Below, one piece after another: positions 43,705 to 52,141 of a stretch of DNA of 64,000 nt. This DNA is from Bog-473 sp963721585. GTDB taxonomy: Bacteria > Actinomycetota > Acidimicrobiia > Acidimicrobiales > RAAP-2. The notes beneath the pieces are model-generated. The model saw only the letters and a list, made by a program, of their open reading frames with translations, made no database searches and was not told the origin of the DNA. A program made the translations under genes and the position numbers. Each line of letters begins with the position of its first letter. Position 1 is the first letter of the stretch. The stretch lies in NCBI GenBank assembly GCA_963721585.1, contig CAVRJN010000009.1:1-64000 (forward strand). Reading direction: 5' to 3'.

Positions 43705-44724
43705 TTATTGAGCGTCGAGGACCAGTTGGCGATAGATAGCGTTCGAGACGTGGCGCTTGAGCGAACGAAGCGCCTCTCGCTTTGTCTTTCTTTCGCCAAC
43801 TCGGCGCTCGAAGTAGATCCGACCCTGAGTGGTGGGTTGACGAATCTGGGTGATAGCCGTCATGTGGACGGCGTGATTGAGCATCCGGTTGCCTCGCTGG
43901 GAGACCCGGTGCACCACCCGACCCCCTGACGAGAACTCAACTGGCGCCGTTCCGTTGTAAGAGGCGTAAGCATCGCGGTTCGCGAAGCGCCGGACGTCAC
44001 CGCTGTAGCCGATCAGCTGTGCGGCGAGAACGGGCCCGACCCCATAGATCTGTGTGACCGAGGTCCCCGACGCCTTGACGGCTTCTTTAATGCGCTTCTC
44101 CGATGCCTTGTGTTGGGTCTCGATGCGGCACAACTCCTCGTAGAGCTCAGTGGCGAGCTCGTAGCGAATCCGCTCCGTCGGGGTCGTGGGCTCGAGCCTC
44201 GCCAAGAAGGCCTCGGCGTCAGAAGCGTTCATTTTCTTGGCAATTCCGCCCGGAGCGAGCTCTTGGAAAAGGGCGTGGAGCCGGCAGACGACCCGGATGC
44301 GGTGACTCACGATGTCGCTGTTGCGCTTGGACAAAAGACGGAGCACCTCGGCGTGGTTGGCCGGCTCGACGACCCGCAGCCTCGGAGTGCGCAAGGCGGC
44401 CAAGGCGACCGAGAGGGCGTCGTTCGGATCATTCTTGTTGGACCTTTTCGTCGCCAACACCCGAACCCGAGAGGCCAGCGTCGGTGGCACGTCGAGCACC
44501 GACTCGCCTCGCGCCACGAGCTGTTGTGCCAACAGGTAGCCGAGGCCGCCGGCCGACTCGATGGCCCAGGTGCGCTTCTCGAATGGCTCGGCCCAGCTCA
44601 ACAACTGGTCCAACTGACGACGGGTGGCGCGCACCTTTACGCTCGAGAGCGGTTCTTCGCCACCGTCTATGGCCACCGCGGTGTGCGAAGCCTTGTGGGG
44701 GTCAATGCCGATCACCACTTGCAT
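43705..44724 (-). CDS. IS110-family transposase (DEDD recombinase)
   Basis: 339 residues. The N-terminal RuvC-like DEDD domain shows VIGIDPHKASHTAVAID, WAIESAGGLGYLLAQQL and SNKNDPNDALSVA. The C-terminal Tnp20 domain has IYGVGPVLAAQLIGYSG and GTAPVEFSSGG, where the catalytic Ser is expected. The ATG at 44724 has a strong AAGGAGG site; the frame upstream belongs to the non-coding end. It appears intact. IS110 members use a guide (bridge) RNA from the element's non-coding end, and the candidate lies directly upstream. Confidence 0.93.
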   Translation of the reverse strand: MQVVIGIDPHKASHTAVAIDGGEEPLSSVKVRATRRQLDQLLSWAEPFEKRTWAIESAGGLGYLLAQQLVARGESVLDVPPTLASRVRVLATKRSNKNDPNDALSVALAALRTPRLRVVEPANHAEVLRLLSKRNSDIVSHRIRVVCRLHALFQELAPGGIAKKMNASDAEAFLARLEPTTPTERIRYELATELYEELCRIETQHKASEKRIKEAVKASGTSVTQIYGVGPVLAAQLIGYSGDVRRFANRDAYASYNGTAPVEFSSGGRVVHRVSQRGNRMLNHAVHMTAITQIRQPTTQGRIYFERRVGERKTKREALRSLKRHVSNAIYRQLVLDAQ

Positions 44725-44730
44725 AACTTC

Positions 44731-44958
44731 CTCCTTGGTCGTGTGGGAACCACGGAGGGCACTCCTGCTTGCAGATGGCTTGTGCTCGATCCTCTTATGA
44801 GCCACTCCGTAGCGAAGCCCGGTAGAGACGCCTTTCGCATGGAAGCCAACCAGCAGACGCTGGTGGCAGGCACTTCGAGAGCGATCTCACCCGGACTTCT
44901 CAACGCTACGGATCACCCGCAGGGTCTGCAGGAAGTCTCAAGCAGGCACATGGGGGAT
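44731..44958 (-). ncRNA. Candidate IS110 bridge RNA locus / left end
   Basis: About 228 bp of non-coding DNA upstream of the transposase, read on its strand. A diverged copy lies at 57091-57318. Shared blocks include TGCCTGCTTGAGACT, CCGTAGCGTT, GAGATCGCTCT, GGAGTGGCTCA and CCTCCGTGGTTCC. Two hairpins (44916-44932 and 44845-44867) also form in the other copy, with base changes on both sides of the stem. Position and structure fit a bridge RNA of the IS110 family. Exact ends and guide loops are not determined. Confidence 0.5.
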
Positions 44959-45564
44959 ACCCTGAACCCCGTGGATCTCCCAGAGCTTCTGGTCGTGGAC
45001 TCTCGCGCGTGGCGAAGATGGTTAAGCACTCATCACGCCGATTCGCTCGGTGTATGGCTGGTATTGGCCAAAAAGGGAACGACCGATCCGACAACCATCT
45101 CGTACGACGAGGCGCTTGAGGAGGCGATCTGCTTCGGCTGGATTGATGGGCAATTAGGGCGTCGCGACACCGCTACGTTCCGACGACGTTTCACGCCTCG
45201 AAAAGCTCGCAGCCCGTGGTCCCAACGGAACGCTGCCATCGCTGAAAGGCTGATCGCCACTGGCCGAATGCATCGATCCGGCGAAGACGACGTGCGGCAG
45301 GCAAAGGAGGATGGTCGATGGAAGGCCGCCTATGCCGGGCAAGCCAGCATTGAGGTGCCGGAGGATCTTCTCGCTGCCCTGAATTCCAATGCCCGCGCGA
45401 AGGCGATGTTTGAGATGCTCACAAGCGCGAATCGGTATGCCATCCTCTACAGGATCGGAAACGCCAAGAAACCCGAAACCCGCTCTAGACGCATCGCCCA
45501 GTTTGTCGAGATGTTGGCCCGAGGTGAGACCATCCATCCCCAACCTCTATCATCACCCGAGTAG
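44950..45564 (+). CDS. YdeI/OmpD-associated family protein
   Basis: 204 residues. Family signatures are WLSTHHADSLGVWLVLAKKG, SYDEALEEAICFGWIDGQLG, FTPRKARSPWSQRN, and the C-terminal repeat-type segment NRYAILYRIGNAKKPETRSR. Role not established; some are described in peptide-stress resistance. The start is uncertain: the ATG at 44950 lies within or at the edge of the IS110 end, and a GTG at 44971 would be inside native sequence. Confidence 0.83.
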   Translation: MGDTLNPVDLPELLVVDSRAWRRWLSTHHADSLGVWLVLAKKGTTDPTTISYDEALEEAICFGWIDGQLGRRDTATFRRRFTPRKARSPWSQRNAAIAERLIATGRMHRSGEDDVRQAKEDGRWKAAYAGQASIEVPEDLLAALNSNARAKAMFEMLTSANRYAILYRIGNAKKPETRSRRIAQFVEMLARGETIHPQPLSSPE

Positions 45565-45614
45565 ATCACTGCTCCCAGGGTGCCCCGATATTCCGGGCGT
45601 GGGCCACCCTCTGA

Positions 45615-45869
45615 TCAACCCAAGAATCGGTCGATCAGATCTTCAAGCAGGTCGCCTTCGCCGGAAAGATCGTGTTCATCGTCGAATCCAACTTGGGCGA
45701 GTCGCTCGGCGAAACCGTTCCTGGCCTGTTCGGCTGTCGCGTCGTCCAAAGCAATCGATCGGGGTGACTCATCAATCTCGTCCCGAAGCGTCTGATAGAG
45801 CTCGGGGGCGAGATAGGTGGCGGTTCGCAAGTAGTCCGTTGCCGCGACTGACAGTCGAATGAATCTCAC
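45615..45869 (-). CDS. Small protein of unknown function
   Basis: 84 residues from a GTG at 45869. VRFIRLSVAATDYLRTATYL and an acidic C-terminus EHDLSGEGDLLEDLIDRFLG. It looks coding in this frame and conserved-type in composition, but no family is recognised. It is 55 bp downstream of the P-loop gene. Confidence 0.5.
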   Translation of the reverse strand: MRFIRLSVAATDYLRTATYLAPELYQTLRDEIDESPRSIALDDATAEQARNGFAERLAQVGFDDEHDLSGEGDLLEDLIDRFLG

Positions 45870-45924
45870 CGGTCCATATTGACATTCTCGACCTCCGGTG
45901 TCCCCGTGCGCCGGGACCGAGGCG

Positions 45925-46509
45925 CTACTGGGCCAAGTTTGATGCCCTATCGACGTCGTGAATGCCCGGTCTGCTGTAGTAATCGTCGATTTGGGCGATG
46001 ATCGCCTCGAGTGTCGGCTGGTATCCGTCATCCGTGTCCACGACAACGGAAGGGCAGCCGAAGTCCAGAGGTTCATGCAGATCAGAAGTGAGGCGTTCGA
46101 CGACGGGAATCAGCTTCTGTAGCCGCATCTCTCCGCAGAGCGGATCGTTCCGCATCCTCTGCTCCCACCGCTCAAACGAGTGACCGCTCCGGCAGTGGAC
46201 ATTGACCAGGGCGCTCCGTGGCGCCAAGCGTCTGCCCACATCCGGCTCGCTCACACCGGGATAGAAAGTCTGCTCGGCGACAAAGCTGATGCCCGTCTCG
46301 ATCCAAAGCTCCATGGAGCGAAAGAATGGTTCGACGCCGGACGCTCCTAGCTCTGTTGCTCTGTCCAGAGTGCGCCACCGCCCGTGCACCAATCGGTCCT
46401 TGTGGAGCACCGGGAGGTCCAACCCCACGGCGAGAACTCCCGCCAACGTGGTCTTTCCCGACCCTGGCGCCCCGCCTACCAGGACGGTCAGAGGCGGTCG
46501 ATCCGGCAT
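45925..46509 (-). CDS. P-loop small-molecule kinase-like protein (AAA/zeta-toxin type)
   Basis: 194 residues. The Walker A motif VLVGGAPGSGKTTLAG is at residue ~10. A KDRLVHGRWRTLDR segment and TGISFVAEQTFYPGVSEPD follow, then DVHC-type strand VNVHCRSGHSFERWEQRMRN with basic residues that could form a lid. The layout fits a kinase for a small substrate; I see no partner antitoxin. The start is at the ATG 46509. Confidence 0.68.
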   Translation of the reverse strand: MPDRPPLTVLVGGAPGSGKTTLAGVLAVGLDLPVLHKDRLVHGRWRTLDRATELGASGVEPFFRSMELWIETGISFVAEQTFYPGVSEPDVGRRLAPRSALVNVHCRSGHSFERWEQRMRNDPLCGEMRLQKLIPVVERLTSDLHEPLDFGCPSVVVDTDDGYQPTLEAIIAQIDDYYSRPGIHDVDRASNLAQ

Positions 46510-46599
46510 GGCAGCACCGTATCCGAGCCTGGGAGCCGCCTGCCCCAGTCGCCGAGATGGCGATGCACTGGGGACTTTCACGACCAGGCTGAAGTTCCC

Positions 46600-46989
46600 C
46601 TAGATCGTGACGGAGCCGTCCCGGCTGAGCGTCCAGCCAGGATTGTGGGCAACTTCCCACACGTAACCATCGGGATCGGCGAACGCCCCCGTTATGCCGC
46701 CCCAGTCGGCGCGAGCTGACTCGCGCACGATTGTGCCACCTGCCACTTCTGCTTCGCTGAGAACCTTGGACACTTCCTCGGGCGAACGGACGTTGTACGC
46801 AAGCTCAATTCCGGGTGCCCCATGACCACCGAGGGCGGTCCAAAGTCCGAACACCATTCCACCTGCTTGAAAGAAGCACACCTCGTCGTCTGGTTGTTGA
46901 GCGCCACTCCACCCGAGCGCTTCATAGAAGGCGCGGGCTCGGGCCAAATCGCTAACGCCGAGGGTAACGAGGCTGACACGCTGTTCCAT
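46600..46989 (-). CDS. VOC (glyoxalase/bleomycin-resistance fold) protein
   Basis: 129 residues. LVTLGVSDLARARAFYEALG at the N-terminus and AFADPDGYVWEVAHNPGW at the C-terminus are the two beta-alpha-beta modules of the fold, with E and H type metal ligands partly present. Many members are of unknown substrate. ATG at 46989 is preferred over a TTG two codons upstream. Confidence 0.83.
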   Translation of the reverse strand: MEQRVSLVTLGVSDLARARAFYEALGWSGAQQPDDEVCFFQAGGMVFGLWTALGGHGAPGIELAYNVRSPEEVSKVLSEAEVAGGTIVRESARADWGGITGAFADPDGYVWEVAHNPGWTLSRDGSVTI

Positions 46990-47086
46990 AGGCAAATCAT
47001 GTCAGCCGAGACCGCTCCCTGACGCCGGGGTGGAGCGCCATGGTGCGGCACGTGAGGGTCGAGACGTCGTGTGACAGATTTTCAGT

Positions 47087-47335
47087 GTGATGAGTGCACC
47101 CGGTGCAAACGAGACGCACGGAGAGCTCACCATCAACCGGGCACGGTCGCTCCAAGATCCGGCTCGTCGCTACACCGTGTTCATCGATCAGGTGCCCGTT
47201 GGAAGATTGAGGGCATTCCAGTCGGGCCCTTATACAGTTATGCGCCTCGGCCGTGGATCGTGCTCCAGCTCCTTGACCGAGAATGACGCTTCTGGGACTG
47301 CAACGGTGCCCCTATCGGGGTCGCCGGGAAAATGA
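47087..47335 (+). CDS. Small protein of unknown function, perhaps truncated
   Basis: 82 residues. ELTINRARSLQDPARRYTVF and IDQVPVGRLRAFQSGPYTV resemble the N-terminal beta-strand region of a common actinobacterial family whose members are usually longer and end in a C-S-S strand, seen here as GRGSCSSSL. The last ~20 residues are not family-like, so the gene may be cut short. It overlaps the frame of the next gene. Confidence 0.4.
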   Translation: MMSAPGANETHGELTINRARSLQDPARRYTVFIDQVPVGRLRAFQSGPYTVMRLGRGSCSSSLTENDASGTATVPLSGSPGK

Positions 47336-47399
47336 CCTGCGCGTAGCGGCATCAGGTTCCTCCTACCATTGCTCTACGCAAGAAAGAGACAGGCATTGG

Positions 47400-47807
47400 G
47401 TGGAACCGCAGCCAGGCTGGGACAACGCGTCAGGGCTCAGAATCGACGAGCTGACACCGAGGCAAGTCGTGGGATATGTCGATATCGATGAACGACATCA
47501 GCAAGCGTACGGCATCGTTCATGGTGGCGTGTGGGCCTCGATAGTTGAGTCTGTCGGCAGTCATGGGGCCGCGGTAGCAGCCCGCGAGATCACGGGCAGC
47601 ACGGCCGTCGTCGGCGTAGCGAACTCCACCGACTTCCTCCGTCCCCATCGGGCCGGACCAGTGCGGGCCATTGGCACGCCCGTCCTCGCTGGTCGGACGC
47701 AACAGATCTGGCTGGTCGAAATCGAGAGGGTACAAGACGGCAAACTGATCGCACGAGGGCAGTTGCGGGTGCAGAACTTGCCTACACTTGCGGAGCACAG
47801 AGACTGA
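47400..47807 (+). CDS. PaaI-type hotdog thioesterase
   Basis: 135 residues. Hotdog-fold hallmark YGIVHGGVWASIVESVGSHG carries the HGG active-site loop; later VGVANSTDFLRPHRAGPVRA and GQLRVQNL fit the family. Probably hydrolyses an aryl- or acyl-CoA. The start is set at a GTG (47400) where the family begins; the frame is open to 47283. Confidence 0.77.
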   Translation: MEPQPGWDNASGLRIDELTPRQVVGYVDIDERHQQAYGIVHGGVWASIVESVGSHGAAVAAREITGSTAVVGVANSTDFLRPHRAGPVRAIGTPVLAGRTQQIWLVEIERVQDGKLIARGQLRVQNLPTLAEHRD

Positions 47808-47867
47808 ACGTGCCCCCGCTCACCGGGTCGGTGGGTATTGAGGTGTTCAGTCGGTCAGGATCTCTGG

Positions 47868-48521
47868 ATGGCAGTCACACCCGTACCCGAAGACCCCCGA
47901 CCGTCATCGTGGAGCGATCTCGAGCACGTGGATTGGTATCTGACCCGGATCGGTAGCCTGCCGCCGCGCGTCGCAGGCGAGGACGTACTGACATCGGTGC
48001 TGCCTGATTCACCATCCTCGGTACTCGACCTGGGTTGCGGCGACGGCAGGCTGGCCGCCCTCATACTCGAGCATCGTGCAAGTGTGCAGCGCGTCGTAGG
48101 GGTGGATTCGTCGTCGGCGATGCTCGAACGCGCTCGAGATCGATTCACGGGTGACGAGAGGGTCCGTATCCGGGAGTGGGATTTGGGTGACCCATTGACA
48201 CCGCTTGGCACTTTCGATGTGGTGGTTGCTGGGTTCTCGATTCATCACCTTGAGGACGCGCGCAAACGTACCCTGTTCGGTGAGATTGCCGAACAGCTCA
48301 CTGCCGACGGATTATTCGCGAATCTTGAGGTTGTCGCTTCCGCAACTCCTGAGCTTCATCGTCAGTTTCTCGAGTTGATCGGTCGAGCCCAAGACGACCC
48401 CGAAGATCGGCTCTCTCCCATTGAAGACCAGCTTCTGTGGATGCGTGAAGCCGGGTTGGCGCAAGTGGACTGCCTCTGGCGATGGCGAGGTTTCGCTCTG
48501 TTGGTAGGACATTCCGGATGA
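47868..48521 (+). CDS. Class I SAM-dependent methyltransferase
   Basis: 217 residues. Motif I VLDLGCGDGRLAALILEH, motif II-type RVVGVDSSSAMLERARDRF, and FDVVVAGFSIHHLEDARKR identify a Rossmann methyltransferase. The substrate is unknown. ATG at 47868. It is one of three methyltransferase genes in this part of the window. Confidence 0.83.
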   Translation: MAVTPVPEDPRPSSWSDLEHVDWYLTRIGSLPPRVAGEDVLTSVLPDSPSSVLDLGCGDGRLAALILEHRASVQRVVGVDSSSAMLERARDRFTGDERVRIREWDLGDPLTPLGTFDVVVAGFSIHHLEDARKRTLFGEIAEQLTADGLFANLEVVASATPELHRQFLELIGRAQDDPEDRLSPIEDQLLWMREAGLAQVDCLWRWRGFALLVGHSG

Positions 48522-48588
48522 CGCCCCTAAGGAAAGGGTGCCCGCGTACGCCGGGATTGAGACAATCACAATGGTGTCAAGCCAACGG

Positions 48589-49236
48589 TCATCCGTCTGC
48601 TCGGCGGCAGCTCAAATAGATCCGTTGAGTGTTGTGCTCGTGAGGTAGCGGGTCGCGATAGTGAACCTCTTCAATCACGAACGAGTAGCGATCTAGTACC
48701 TCGAGTAATTCGTCATCACGATAGAGGGTGCCTCCGACGGTCTCGATGTTGTGCCCCAAGAACTCGTTGCTGTACACCTCTCCTTCCCCTAAATGGGTAG
48801 CGACGACGAACGAACCAAATTGCTTCAGGATTCGGTGGATCTCGGCAACCGCTGTCCGAAGCGCCGGTCTTGGAAGGTTATGGACCGAGTAGTACGCGAT
48901 GACGCACGAAAACGTTCCCGAATGGAAGGGCATCGAACGCATGTCGCCACACACCATGCGACCATTCCCGGTACGTCGGCGCGCCACCTGAAGCATCTGT
49001 CGCGACAGGTCCATTCCAACGACGAGCAGTCCGCGTTCGGCAAGGTACTGACCAACCTGGCCCGGACCGCAACCGAGATCGAGAACGGACCCTCCGACAG
49101 CGAAGGGCTGGACGACCGCGTCGAGGACCTGGCGATCTAGCGGGAGCTGGAGGAGATCATCGGCGAACGCGTCTGCATAATCCTCGGCGACAGTGTCATA
49201 AGCAGTGCGCACCACCGAAGCATCGAAGGGCTCCAT
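48589..49236 (-). CDS. Class I SAM-dependent methyltransferase
   Basis: 215 residues. VRTAYDTVAEDYADAFADDL at the N-terminus, motif I SVLDLGCGPGQVGQYLAERG, VVGMDLSRQMLQVARRR and CVIAYYSVHNLPRP. It resembles UbiE-like small-molecule methyltransferases. Convergent with the previous gene, 67 bp between. Start at ATG 49236. Confidence 0.85.
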   Translation of the reverse strand: MEPFDASVVRTAYDTVAEDYADAFADDLLQLPLDRQVLDAVVQPFAVGGSVLDLGCGPGQVGQYLAERGLLVVGMDLSRQMLQVARRRTGNGRMVCGDMRSMPFHSGTFSCVIAYYSVHNLPRPALRTAVAEIHRILKQFGSFVVATHLGEGEVYSNEFLGHNIETVGGTLYRDDELLEVLDRYSFVIEEVHYRDPLPHEHNTQRIYLSCRRADG

Positions 49237-49392
49237 CACCGCAGTCTGTCCCTTGGTGTCCGCCCTGCCCAATGCGTCCCGAGGGGCCTACGCACGGCGG
49301 ACCTGAGGCTGCCTGCGAGCACTTCGATCACCCTGAGCGACCGGGCCGCCTTCTCGGTGGCGGCTAGCCACCAGCAGGCCGCCCCTCGAGCG

Positions 49393-49440
49393 GGGCGCCC
49401 CGGCCGGGAATCGACCCGGGTGCACGGTCTTAGTCAAGGA
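49393..49440 (-). other. tRNA-like 3' fragment in a 502-bp gap
   Basis: On the minus strand, GACCGTGCACCCGGGTCGAT followed by TCCCGGCC looks like the T arm and variable region of a tRNA that has lost one T of the TTCGA loop. No matching 5' half was found. The remaining gap 49237-49738 has no convincing gene; a small hairpin GCCCC-TCGAGC-GGGGC lies at 49381-49396. Confidence 0.3.
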
Positions 49441-49738
49441 CCAGCAGAAATCCGGTCCCAGGGTGCTATCGAAGAACGGCTGCTCAGACCGTGCAGGCAG
49501 TTGGTATCCTCTCTGCATTCAAGGATCAGCAGCATCGCGCGAGGTGGCCTACGGGCCCCTTCTGCGCGCCAGGACCCCCGATGCATTCAGTGTTCGCGAC
49601 GGAGGCCTCTCCACCGCCCCTGTTCATTGATCGACGTCGCAGTTCGGGTGGTGGCCTGGAAGCAAGTGACGCGGAGGCGATACCGGGTGGCTAGAGGCTA
49701 CGTGGACCCGTACTCCGACCCCTTAAGATCGAACCTCG

Positions 49739-50764
49739 GTGACTCCGCACCCTGCATCCGTCGTTGTCGGCATTGACAATGGGGGGACGTCCAACAACGC
49801 GACCGTTCTCGAGGACTCGGGCCGGTTCCTGGTCGATGAGATGGTCGAGTCCCCAAGCCGGGTCAAAGAGGGCACCGAGGCAGCCCTGGACGCGCTCGAG
49901 GAGTCGTTAGCTCTGATCCTTGCTCTGACCGGGATCGAGCGCGCCCAGGTGCGCGCCGTCGGACTTGACAGCCCCGGCCCTGCGAGTGCCGAAGGCGTGA
50001 TCTCCCGGCGGGGTTCGACCAACTTCGGACATCCGAGTTGGAACGGGTTCGACCTCCGTGCTCATCTCGAGTACCGGCTAGGTCTCCCGGTCGTCTACAA
50101 CAACGACGGCAACGCGGCCGCCCTCTATGCCCATCGCCGGCATTTCGGTGTGGATGGCCTCTTGCGTTCGTCGGTCTCGGCCATCGTCGGTACGGGACTG
50201 GGCGGTGGGATCGTGCATTGGGGTCGTGTTGTCAAGGGGGCGACGGGGGCGGCAGGTGAACTTGGCCACGTGCACATTCCGATGGCGGGGCTCCTGGAGC
50301 CAGATCAGCCGATTCCAAGATGCAACTGCGGGTTCTCAGGAGATGCCGAAAGCGTCGCGTCACTCACGGGCATCGAGCTCAACCTCCTGCCGTACTGGTT
50401 GTCGCGCTACCCGGACCACGAGCTTGGATCGCTACCTCTTTCCGAGGCGGCTCGATCCGTGCGGGCCTACGGAGAGGCCGGGGACCCAATGGCAACCCGG
50501 ATATTCGAGCAACAGGCAGCGGCGTTGGGTCGGCTTTTCACGATTGCCGCAAACTTCTTGGACCCCGATGCTTATTTCATCGGTGGTGGCGTCGTGGAGG
50601 CCGGGGGGGCATTTAAGGCGAGGTTCTTGCAGCACGTCCGCGACAACACGACCCTCCGCGAAGAGCAGGTAGCTGTGACTCGTTTCGCGCTCGTGCCCGA
50701 GCTCGACATGGCCGGCGCTCGCGGGGCCGCAATGGCGGCTCTCGACGCAATTCTGGAAGCCTGA
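49739..50764 (+). CDS. ROK-family sugar kinase
   Basis: 341 residues. ATP-site VVVGIDNGGTSNNATVLEDS at the N-terminus (the usual DxGGT pattern), LDSPGPASAEGV, VYNNDGNAAALY with the catalytic Asp, the GTGLGGGIV loop, and a zinc-type motif GELGHVHI...CNCGFSGDAES, although the usual CxCGxxGC set is reduced. Glucokinase or related activity is likely. GTG start. Confidence 0.83.
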   Translation: MTPHPASVVVGIDNGGTSNNATVLEDSGRFLVDEMVESPSRVKEGTEAALDALEESLALILALTGIERAQVRAVGLDSPGPASAEGVISRRGSTNFGHPSWNGFDLRAHLEYRLGLPVVYNNDGNAAALYAHRRHFGVDGLLRSSVSAIVGTGLGGGIVHWGRVVKGATGAAGELGHVHIPMAGLLEPDQPIPRCNCGFSGDAESVASLTGIELNLLPYWLSRYPDHELGSLPLSEAARSVRAYGEAGDPMATRIFEQQAAALGRLFTIAANFLDPDAYFIGGGVVEAGGAFKARFLQHVRDNTTLREEQVAVTRFALVPELDMAGARGAAMAALDAILEA

Positions 50765-50827
50765 ACGCCCGATGATTCCAGCCACCACGAAGGTACCTGC
50801 GCACACCTGAGTTCGGCCTTCGTCGCT

Positions 50828-51361
50828 CTACAGACCACTCCTGGGCGGCTTGGTGGTCCCACGCAGAGACGAAGGCGAGCCCTGGTTCGATGCGTACTGG
50901 GTCATGCCATCAGCAGCAACCTCTGGGGCGAGTTCGTATGGCTCTGCAATAGCCACGGCAGCATCGGCCCAGTGGACCATCGTCTCGTGAAGGAGGCGGC
51001 GAATCCACCACCGCGCCGGGCGTGGGCCAAAGAACGTGGCGACGATCGCCTCGGGGCCACCCACCTGCGCCACGGCATGAAGGAGGACTTCGGGGCAGGC
51101 ATGGCGCCATGCCCTAGCGCCATTAGCGTCATCGGATGGTCTTCCGTCTGGTACGGAGCCTGGGTCAAGGGTCACATCCCCTCCGGTCCTCGTGATCTGA
51201 GCCCCCCATCGGTGAGCCCGACCGACGTGGCGTACGAGATGTCGAAGAGTCCAGCTCGGGCAGGTGGGGATCGGGGTTTCAGACTCGGCCGAGAGCACCA
51301 TCTCAGTGAACAAGCGATTCTGCTCGATCAGAGCGGCCGAGTAGTCCACATCGTCCTCCAT
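50828..51361 (-). CDS. Mycothiol-dependent maleylpyruvate isomerase-type protein, C-terminally short
   Basis: About 177 residues. CPSWTLRHLVRHVGRAHRWG near residue 34 and GPRPARWWIRRLLHETMVHW near 115 match the N-terminal metal-binding domain of the family, with the expected His residues. After ELAPEVAADGMTQY the sequence becomes Ser/Thr/Pro-rich and stops; relatives continue for about 80 residues. It may be truncated or frameshifted. Start at the ATG 51361. Confidence 0.7.
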   Translation of the reverse strand: MEDDVDYSAALIEQNRLFTEMVLSAESETPIPTCPSWTLRHLVRHVGRAHRWGAQITRTGGDVTLDPGSVPDGRPSDDANGARAWRHACPEVLLHAVAQVGGPEAIVATFFGPRPARWWIRRLLHETMVHWADAAVAIAEPYELAPEVAADGMTQYASNQGSPSSLRGTTKPPRSGL

Positions 51362-51402
51362 TTTGAATTGGACCGAACGTGTCCCAGCTCGCCAGGTAGA
51401 TG

Positions 51403-52050
51403 TCACACACTGAGCGCCATGAGGTCCGGCCAGAGCTCCTGTATCGCGTCGAAGACGGATGCGTCTTGATTGCCGATCTGCCGAAGGCGATGACGATCGG
51501 CAATCGTGTTGGCGCACTCGAGCGTCGAAGGCGTGAGACGTCTATGCGCATCAATGACATTGGGCGGGGCCGGATACGCAACCAGCCAGGCCAGGTGCAA
51601 GACATGGCAGAAGGCGCCGATCGGTCCACCGAGTCTGATTCGGTCAGGTAAACGCTCGGCCGTGAATGGATAGCCCCTCATCCAGTCGTGGAGGCCATCG
51701 AAGAATGGATCAGCGGCTGCAAAATGCACCTCTGGGACCCGATAGAACGCAATCGTCGCCGCGCACATGATGCAGGGTTCGAAAGTGGTGTACAGCGAAC
51801 CTGTGACACGGGTGCCAAAAGGCACCTGGGACAAGGCGTCCATCTCGGCGTGCGCCATGATCGTTCCCGATAAGTGAGAACCTGATTGTTCAGTTGTCCT
51901 GTTCCGACCCCTCGCAATCACTGATCCGGTCTCATCGACAAGGACCGCTCCGACCCCAGCTGAGCCTGCGGCCCATGAGCTCCACGCTTCCTCAATGGCG
52001 ATCCGCCACGTCGAACCGACGGATTCCCAGGCTGACCGGGCGGAGTCCAC
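51403..52050 (-). CDS. Cytidine/deoxycytidylate deaminase-family protein
   Basis: 215 residues. The zinc site is HAEMDALSQ and FEPCIMCAATIAFYRV, the HAE...PCxxC signature with the catalytic Glu. The N-terminal GVGAVLVDETGSVIARGRNR is typical. The C-terminal ~80 residues are longer than in small cytosine or guanine deaminases. Substrate unknown. GTG start; it is divergent from the next methyltransferase (91 bp between). Confidence 0.82.
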   Translation of the reverse strand: MDSARSAWESVGSTWRIAIEEAWSSWAAGSAGVGAVLVDETGSVIARGRNRTTEQSGSHLSGTIMAHAEMDALSQVPFGTRVTGSLYTTFEPCIMCAATIAFYRVPEVHFAAADPFFDGLHDWMRGYPFTAERLPDRIRLGGPIGAFCHVLHLAWLVAYPAPPNVIDAHRRLTPSTLECANTIADRHRLRQIGNQDASVFDAIQELWPDLMALSV

Positions 52051-52141
52051 GGAGCCGATGGTAGGTGTTGATGGAGCGGCCTGCGTGCCCCCGCACGCTG
52101 GATCAGCGGCGCTTCATCGCCTATGACATGCTGGCCGCAGT

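Larger units (their letters stand above)
43705..44958 (-). mobile_element. IS110-family insertion sequence (outer ends approximate)
   Basis: Contains the transposase and its long upstream non-coding end. The upstream limit is placed where similarity with the relic copy near 57.1 kb fades, around the shared TATCCCC. The downstream limit is not visible; the element may extend into 43477-43704, where nothing else was recognised. IS110 elements lack classical inverted repeats, and none was seen. Confidence 0.65.

Noticed and set aside
45925..46509. Zeta-toxin half of a toxin-antitoxin pair
   Set aside because: Walker A and the general layout fit small-molecule kinases broadly. The 84-residue neighbour at 45615 has no antitoxin features, so a toxin-antitoxin call is not supported.
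49393..49440. Functional tRNA gene
   Set aside because: The 5' half is missing and the T loop is one base short, so only a fragment is supported.
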